Of a stretch of DNA of 64,000 nucleotides, positions 58,622 through 64,000 are shown piece after piece (the first letter of the stretch is position 1; every line of letters starts with the position of its first letter). Origin of the DNA: Collybiopsis luxurians FD-317 M1. Lineage: Eukaryota > Basidiomycota > Agaricomycetes > Agaricales > Omphalotaceae. The notes beneath the pieces are model-generated. The model worked only from the letters and a program-made list of their open reading frames with translations, was not told the DNA's origin and did no database searches. Made by a program: the position numbers and the translations under genes. The DNA is taken from NCBI GenBank assembly GCA_000827265.1, contig KN834800.1, positions 250,261 through 314,260 of the forward strand, read 5' to 3'.

Positions 58622-59236
58622 AGGACAATTATATTCTACTCTGCTTCTAATCTTTGCTACATCTTGCTTCTGATTTACGTCCCCTCCCCTCCTTTTCATT
58701 CATTTTTTGATCCACCATACCCATTGCTATTGATGATATCGCCGAAACGCTGGTATATACTATTTTTTATCTTAATTATGATTGGATGATATTCTTGTGT
58801 AGTATAACTAGTCTATTCTTCGTAATGATACTGTGTGCTCGTCACGTTTCTTCACGACCCGAAAAGCTGTGGTAATATTTGCGAGATTTGGTTCAGACGT
58901 TTACCTCGATACATATATAGTAATATACAAGACATGAAATGGGTACCTTTAAATGCAATTTTGATTTTTGTTAAACAAGTACAAGTCGTCGTAAGGATAT
59001 CGATGGTATAAACAAAGGTGACAGGAAGTAAAGGTTATAAGCCTGAATCCGCCCTCACTATATGAGCGGTTTTGTATATGTACTTCGGGAATGAAAGCTA
59101 CATACGGGAAAAAATAACTACCGCAAACAATTAACAGGGAAGGGAGTAAAGACAGTGTGAAAATTAAGTTAATACGTGTAAGAACGACCGCGGTCGAAAT
59201 GAAATGAACAAAGAATATCTACAAATGAAATGAAAA
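58622..59236. other. Convergent 3' spacer
   Basis: Between the stops of the chromodomain gene and the copper-fist gene. T-rich 3' UTR-like sequence, no gene seen. Confidence 0.5.
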
Positions 59237-61094
59237 TCAGAAATAACCAAGCGTCTCAGGCAACGAACTCGTCGACGAGTTTGCGCCATAGGGAAGGTAA
59301 GTTCGCCCAGAGGAAGCAATACCGGCACCCGTACCACCATACCGATAGTGCAATGGAATTTCCCCACTCTGTTCACTTACTTCGGATTCCGATGAAGTTT
59401 CCGATTCAGAGGTTGACGCGGACCGACTGCGGTGTATAACATCAGCGAGTTCTGCTGCTAAAGAATCCATTCCCAGCATGGAATCTAGAGTAGAACTCGA
59501 GACGCTATCATATGGAAGACCGGATGCGTACTCCGAAGAGAATATATAAAGACCAACATCTGCGTTCAGATCCACAGCTTTTGAATCGTTGAAGCCGATC
59601 TGGAACTCGTCGAAAGCATGCACCCTGCCCGGGTACGGGTTGCCTCCCCCGCATGAACCTCCTACGAGCTGGTGTGTTTCGTAATACGGATAGCTAATCG
59701 AAGATGAATCGCTGAAACTCTCGACATCCGACTGCGAATGAGACTCGAAGGAGTGAAGAGGGTCCTGAGTTTGCTTGATCCAAGCGTCTATCACACCGCT
59801 GGTATCATCGTTGTTGTATATTGATAGTGCGGTGTTTGGGGGTAACTCCGGTTGGGAATGACGGTACACATCGGAATCGACACAAGGTCTACATGTGTCG
59901 GTTTGGGCACTGGAAGAAAGAGGGCTCAGTCGCGCATTAGGTCGGTCGTTTGAGCAAGATCGGCATGTGCACCCTTCGCCGCAACCGGAGACGGAGTTAG
60001 AAACGTTCGAAGAGACACTGGCTTGGAACGTGTTCCAGGCTTCTATTTCTGCCGTATCGAAGCCGTATCCTTCGTGCATCGAGGGAGCGATAGACGACGA
60101 AGACTGACTAAACCTCGACTGCGAGTAAGGATACCTTCTGGACGTCTGTTCAGAAGAAAATTCGTGCTGAACCATTTGCGGGTGACGACGTTCTGGATGA
60201 TTGGGACGGGCATGATCATAAGCTCTTCCATAAGGACTATAGTCGTAATGGTGCTGGTGCAGATGGTTGTGATGTAGGTCGTGGTGGGGGTGGGAGTTGT
60301 GACGGGAATACGTACTAGAAGCTTGTGGCAGCACATGATGGAAATCAGCCCTCCTGCTCGTAGCATAAGTGAGGGGTTGGGGCTCTGAAGTAGAAAAGGT
60401 TTCAACGGATTTTGCTGGTTTATCGTCCTTGGCTCTGCGACTATTCGACGGTTTTCGGGACAGGGGACGAGAGCAATGACAATCACTTCCTGTGGATATA
60501 CAAGAGCAACTTCCTACAGATCGAATATCAGAATTCGTACAGAATGTCAAAATTGACCCGAGCCATACCATATTCCGAATCCGAGGAAATCCCCTCTGAT
60601 AAGAACTGCATTGCAACCGAGGCTTCTAAAGCCTCAGGCAGGCCGTTGGGAAACGCCGGAAGTTGCAACATTTTATTAGCCCCTACGTTACGTGAAAAGA
60701 AGAGTTTTTCGTTAGGCGATCTGAATATTAAGCAGTGCCAGCAAATTACACGCCTTTCAAGCTACACTGGGGAGCTATATTGCTTCCTTCTCCCTTGGGA
60801 CATATACACTTGACATGGACTTGTTTGGTTTTACGTAGTTCGCGACAGTGTTCGCATTGGGTTACAGGTCTACCTTTCTTTTTGATCTCGTACAAAGGTC
60901 GGTCGGTGTGCTTGCACCCACTCGAACGGTGGCCTTTGATACAGGTTTCGCTGCACACCGAGGTTAGATGTCGGATGATGACAAAACTGAATAGAGCTCG
61001 AGACCACGTACCAGGCGTACTTTTTTTCGTTAATGAGAACCTGCGAGAAACGATTAGACTAGATGAACAGGACTCAACGTGGAAATCATACCAT
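59237..61094 (-). CDS. Copper-fist transcription factor with His-rich segment
   Basis: Five exons from the ATG: 61092-61094 (ATG only), 61012-61040, 60784-60950 (end tentative), 60569-60682 and 59237-60513, giving 529 aa. The copper fist is VLINEKKYACETCIKGHRSS, then KHTDRPLYEIKKKGRPVTQC and HCRELRKTKQVHVKC. It has the Zn-binding Cys/His set and the GRP minor-groove motif of Ace1/Mac1/Cuf1. Downstream are AFPNGLPEALEAS, two Cys clusters (CSCISTGSDCHC and CGEGCTCRSC) like the copper-sensing motifs of Mac1/Cuf1, and an unusual His-rich run (HNSHPHHDLHHNHLHQHHYD). The tail is Ser-rich and acidic. The exon 3/4 junction needs a non-GT donor (GCAATA) to keep frame and the KCIC cysteines. An alternative GT donor would drop one. 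Expected role: copper-responsive regulation. Confidence 0.85.
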
Positions 61095-61471
61095 GGTGAT
61101 CCGCGAGAGAAGAGGACTAGTGGAAAAATGCGAGAGGAATGCAAGGCGCGTACGCCCGCCAGCGACAATGCGCTGTTGTAGTTGGGCCGACCGGACAAAA
61201 ACTAGAGGTTAGGTTTTATCAACATGGTGGTTATAAGAGGGGGAATGTTGACATCGATTTACAGGGCCGAATTTCCTTTAAAAGACTGTGCACGGGCCAC
61301 GTTAGGGTTGACCGGCTGGGCTGGGGCAGGCAGAGTTTGATCTGAGAAGATTCCTATGAAAGTCAAAAGCGGAGTAAAAAAAAATCTTGGGCTTCTAACC
61401 TCCTCTATCTGAATCAGATGTATTTTTAGTTTAGTTCCAGCCTTCGCTCTAGTGAATAAAAAATCGATCGT
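61095..61471. other. Spacer upstream of the copper-fist gene
   Basis: Promoter and leader of the copper-fist gene (minus strand) plus the 3' side of the unrecognised gene. No other coding frame supported. Confidence 0.4.
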
Positions 61472-61760
61472 TCAGCGGGCCATTGTTACAGCTTCCGGAT
61501 CGCGGATTCGAAACTCCAGCTCCCTGTAGGGATCGTCATCGATGACTTCCTGAACCGTATAAGGAGGCTGTTCACTGTTGGAAAAATAATGGCAACGGGT
61601 TCAGGGAAACACACATTACCTTGATAGGTTCGACCATGCACCCGAAGGAATCCGTTTTGAGTTTTTTTCGCCGCCTACTTTCCAAGATCTCAACGGAGGC
61701 AGAAAATGCGCCCCGACTTGGGGAAAGGCGGCAAATTGTCTGTCGAAATCCTCTCAACAG
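61472..61760 (-). CDS. Partial small gene, unrecognised
   Basis: Two joined phase-0 exons, 61620-61760 and 61472-61567, give 78 codons ending in TGA. The reading includes GFRQTICRLSPSRGAF, ESRRRKKLKTDSFGCMVE and PPYTVQEVIDDDPYRELEFR. The intron (61568-61619) has GTAATG and AACAG ends. The acidic, Pro/Tyr-rich C-terminus and basic middle look like a real protein, possibly mitochondrial given the Arg/Ser-rich start. The acceptor CCCCAG at 61761 implies a 5' exon, but I found no upstream ATG exon with a phase-0 donor. The 5' end is therefore unresolved, or the gene is decayed. Confidence 0.4.
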
Positions 61761-62823
61761 CTGGGGCGTATCCCTCAGGGCGATCCGTACGGATAATATT
61801 CCCGTTCTATTAGTTCAGTCTGCTCCTGCAGGCTTTTACATAAATGAACCTAACTTACCAACTACGGGGCGGGCGCAGGTAATCTACCCAGCATCAGCAT
61901 CAGTGTGGTCGCAGGCATAGCGTGATGGGCGTGTTGTTGAGTTTAATGATTCTGGTTCGAACGATACAGGGGCATTCCCTTTGAAATTTGATATCTCGAC
62001 ACGCGAGCGAGTAACCTCGGCGCCAGAAGATTGCTTAAATGTTAATATGTTTGGGCTCACCGCACCACAGTTTCGGCGGGTGAACTCGGGTGAACAGCGC
62101 AAGCAATGAGCGGGGACCGGGATGAACCTCAAATTGGAACAAAGACATTTGGAAGAACAAGGACTTCCAAACGGGATATCCGTTGCATGTCTATTTGCTC
62201 GGATGTCTTTCTGCGCACCTTCGTCCACGGAAAAATAAGTCACAAAGCCAGTATTGGTCATTTTACATATCAAAGGTGACCCATAGCGGATTCTGATTGA
62301 GCAATACAGAATTCGATGGAAACGAGGCTCCTGGAAGTGATAGGTGCTTTATTGTGATCAAGTCCGATAGTTAGAAAAGAACCGACTTGAAGGGAGGAGG
62401 AAGGAAGGCGGAATTCAGGTTCTGTGAAACGCAAATCCGAAGGTCAAGCCGAAGATTGAACTCCATTTCAATACTGACCATGCGATAGGAACGCGTCAGA
62501 TAGTTATACTTAGAATCATATGAGTTGCAACTTGAGCAGTAAGGGTTGTGTGTTCGTGTAAATTATACGATTCTCTATGAACTTGCCTCGTGGATGGGTC
62601 GAAGGAAGATACTGTACGCGTTGCAGAGGTGAGATTCGAATGCAAGACTACTTTGTTCAGTACATACTGCGATGTGATCTGCAAGATGAGGAACTTACAA
62701 TCCGAGCTTCTGGCTTCAAGCTTCAAGCTTCAACTTTGAGCAAAAATCTGGACGGAATTCAGAAATCGCAATAGGCGCACATACCAGCGCTTAAACTGAC
62801 TGCCGTTTTTCTTTCCTTTGGCA
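61761..62823. other. 1 kb spacer, SFT2 promoter on the right
   Basis: May contain the missing 5' exon of the small minus-strand gene. An ORF on minus 61884-62273 has no recognisable domain. The right end carries the SFT2 promoter. Confidence 0.4.
62786..62791. promoter_or_regulatory. AGCGCT element upstream of SFT2
   Basis: AGCGCT within ACCAGCGCTTAAAC, 33 bp before the ATG at 62824. Confidence 0.4.
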
Positions 62824-63765
62824 ATGCCCCCTGCCAATAATTCGTCTACTGAGCAAAATTTCCGGTCGCATCTCTCCCAGTTTGCATGGTCTAGAGGTGT
62901 AACAGATGACTCTCAGCAATCTCAACAACCGTCGCAGAACCCTTTCGCGCGATTCTACAATAGTGTCAGTAACGTAGCTGGGGATTATGTTCCACTACGT
63001 TCGAACGAAAGATCGAATGAGGACGAAGCCTGGATGGCGCTTTCAAGATGGGAAAGGTACCAAAAATCATGGTCAAGATTGGTCAAGCTCTGAACTTTGT
63101 CCCTCTACATAGGTTGCTTGGGTTCGGAGCTTGCCTACTGGGAGCTGCGGTGTGTTTCTTTGTGGCGTTCCTTACGATGATACGGTGCGTAACTCCGTTT
63201 TGCGATAGTCTACTCTGTATTGATGTGTCTCAGGCCAACAAAATTTGCACTGTCCTTCAGCCTGGGTAGTCTGTTGGTTATGATAGGGCAAGTCTAATTC
63301 CATTGGCAATGCTGCATTACACTCATACCGCAGGGCCAGCTTCTCGATCTTAATTGGCCCTATAAACCACGTCAAGCACTTGTTCTCGAAGGTATGCCTG
63401 TGTGCTTACTAGTCTCATTATTTACTGACGGTACGCACTAAAGGAACGTCTACCGTTCACTTTCATATATTTTGGAAGTCTTGCAGCCACGCTTTATTTC
63501 TCTCTCGGCGTACGTAATTGCACGCTTGCATCATCTACTTTTCCTCACTCGATCATCTTATGCAGCTTCAGTCGTTTTTTGGGTCGCTTATAAGTGGGAT
63601 AGTGCAGGTTGGTTTCATTCAATTGCCATCCAATGGGCTGCTAATTGCCTCTAGATTGTCGCACTAGTAGCCTACGTTCTGGCCTATTTCCCAGGTGGAA
63701 GGCAGACTCTGGTTCTAGGAGGTTCATTAGCGTTACGTTCCGCTGGCAGCTTATTGCCTCGATGA
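62824..63765 (+). CDS. SFT2: SFT2, Golgi vesicle-transport membrane protein
   Basis: Seven exons: 62824-63056, 63113-63184, 63234-63287, 63334-63391, 63444-63509, 63566-63607 and 63655-63765, giving 211 aa. The N-terminal ~75 aa are cytosolic (NPFARFYNSVSNVAGDYVPL). Four membrane helices follow with Got1/Sft2 signatures: WERLLGFGACLLGAAVCFFV, RPTKFALSFSLGSLLVMIG, LIGPINHVKHLFSKERLPFT, YFGSLAATLYFSLG, SLISGIVQIVALVAYVLAYF and PGG. Sft2 assists endosome-to-Golgi traffic and tSNARE-mediated fusion. The intron 63288-63333 is only 46 nt and begins GCAAGT (GC-AG). The only nearby GT donor would delete the conserved SLLVMIG helix. The gene is complete. Confidence 0.94.
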
Positions 63766-64000
63766 ACTCTTTATTATTATTAGACTCAACAGTACTCAAG
63801 TGGATAATTATCAACACATTTTTGGAAGGATATCAGGAGGATCTGTATAAATACATGCTTTCAACTCATGACCGATTAAGATCAAAAACCATTTTCTTGC
63901 TAAATGTAAAGCAATTATGAAACAATATACAGTGTACCATAGGTTATGATGCGTCATCTGCTAAATCGTCTACATCGATTCCGGCAGTATCTCGTAACCT
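63766..64000. other. Right edge, no gene seen
   Basis: SFT2 3' UTR and AT-rich edge of the window. Confidence 0.4.

Noticed and set aside
61884..62273. Minus-strand ORF of 129 codons as the missing 5' exon of the small gene
   Set aside because: No phase-0 donor joins it to the exon at 61760 and it contains no recognisable feature.
1..64000. CRISPR arrays, prokaryotic operons, rRNA genes, integrated viruses or intact transposons
   Set aside because: None seen on either strand; no reverse transcriptase, integrase, transposase or capsid signature was recognised.

Overview
The window is chromosomal DNA of a filamentous basidiomycete, most likely an agaricomycete mushroom. The basis is very dense short spliceosomal introns (46-70 nt, up to 28 per gene), tightly packed housekeeping genes on both strands, and gene content typical of that group: an HSPA12-like Hsp70, METTL14, a copper-fist factor, a membrane GH5_9 glucanase and a chromodomain protein with a DNA base-hypermodification domain. 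No assignment below the class level is supported. Exon structures were built by eye from splice signals, reading phase and remembered family conservation. Coding phases sum correctly except where stated.

Layout. A secreted tandem beta-sandwich protein (334-1694, -) is followed by a 1.8 kb spacer holding a diverged repeat pair. Next come a 1281-aa coiled-coil protein (3525-7551, +), METTL14 (8243-10250, +), NOC2 (10462-13131, +) and, convergent to NOC2, a small two-exon UQCC2/Cbp6-like complex III assembly factor (13529-13911, -). A repeat-bearing spacer leads to an Hsp70-like gene (16292-19689, +) and D-arabinono-1,4-lactone oxidase (20301-21990, +). Three minus-strand genes then lie head to tail: UBE2G2/Ubc7-type E2 (22070-22927), RNA polymerase III subunit RPC2 (23179-27369) and UBE2G1/Ubc15-type E2 (27593-28502). 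After 2 kb without a gene come an ERCC6L2-like SNF2 ATPase (30525-35303, +) and a Gcn4-type bZIP factor (about 36165-37691, +).

The second half is looser. A 4.8 kb gene-poor stretch precedes a type II membrane exo-beta-1,3-glucanase (42507-45415, +). A TEA/ATTS (AbaA-like) factor (47894-49480, +) sits between gaps of 2.5 and 4.5 kb. Then follow a 14-exon MFS transporter (53964-56502, +), a gene fusing an HhH-type base-hypermodification domain to a chromodomain (57031-58621, +), a copper-fist factor with a His-rich stretch (59237-61094, -), an incomplete unrecognised minus-strand gene (61472-61760) and the Golgi protein SFT2 (62824-63765, +).

Functional threads: RNA and chromatin (METTL14, RPC2, SNF2, chromodomain protein), ribosome assembly (NOC2), ER and Golgi quality control and traffic (UBE2G2, SFT2), mitochondria and redox (UQCC2, ALO1), and regulation (bZIP, TEA, copper fist). 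The most unusual items are the base-modification/chromodomain fusion, a palindromic AGCGCT element close upstream of six genes, several GC-AG introns, and exons of 3, 7, 9 and 12 nt needed to restore conserved proteins.
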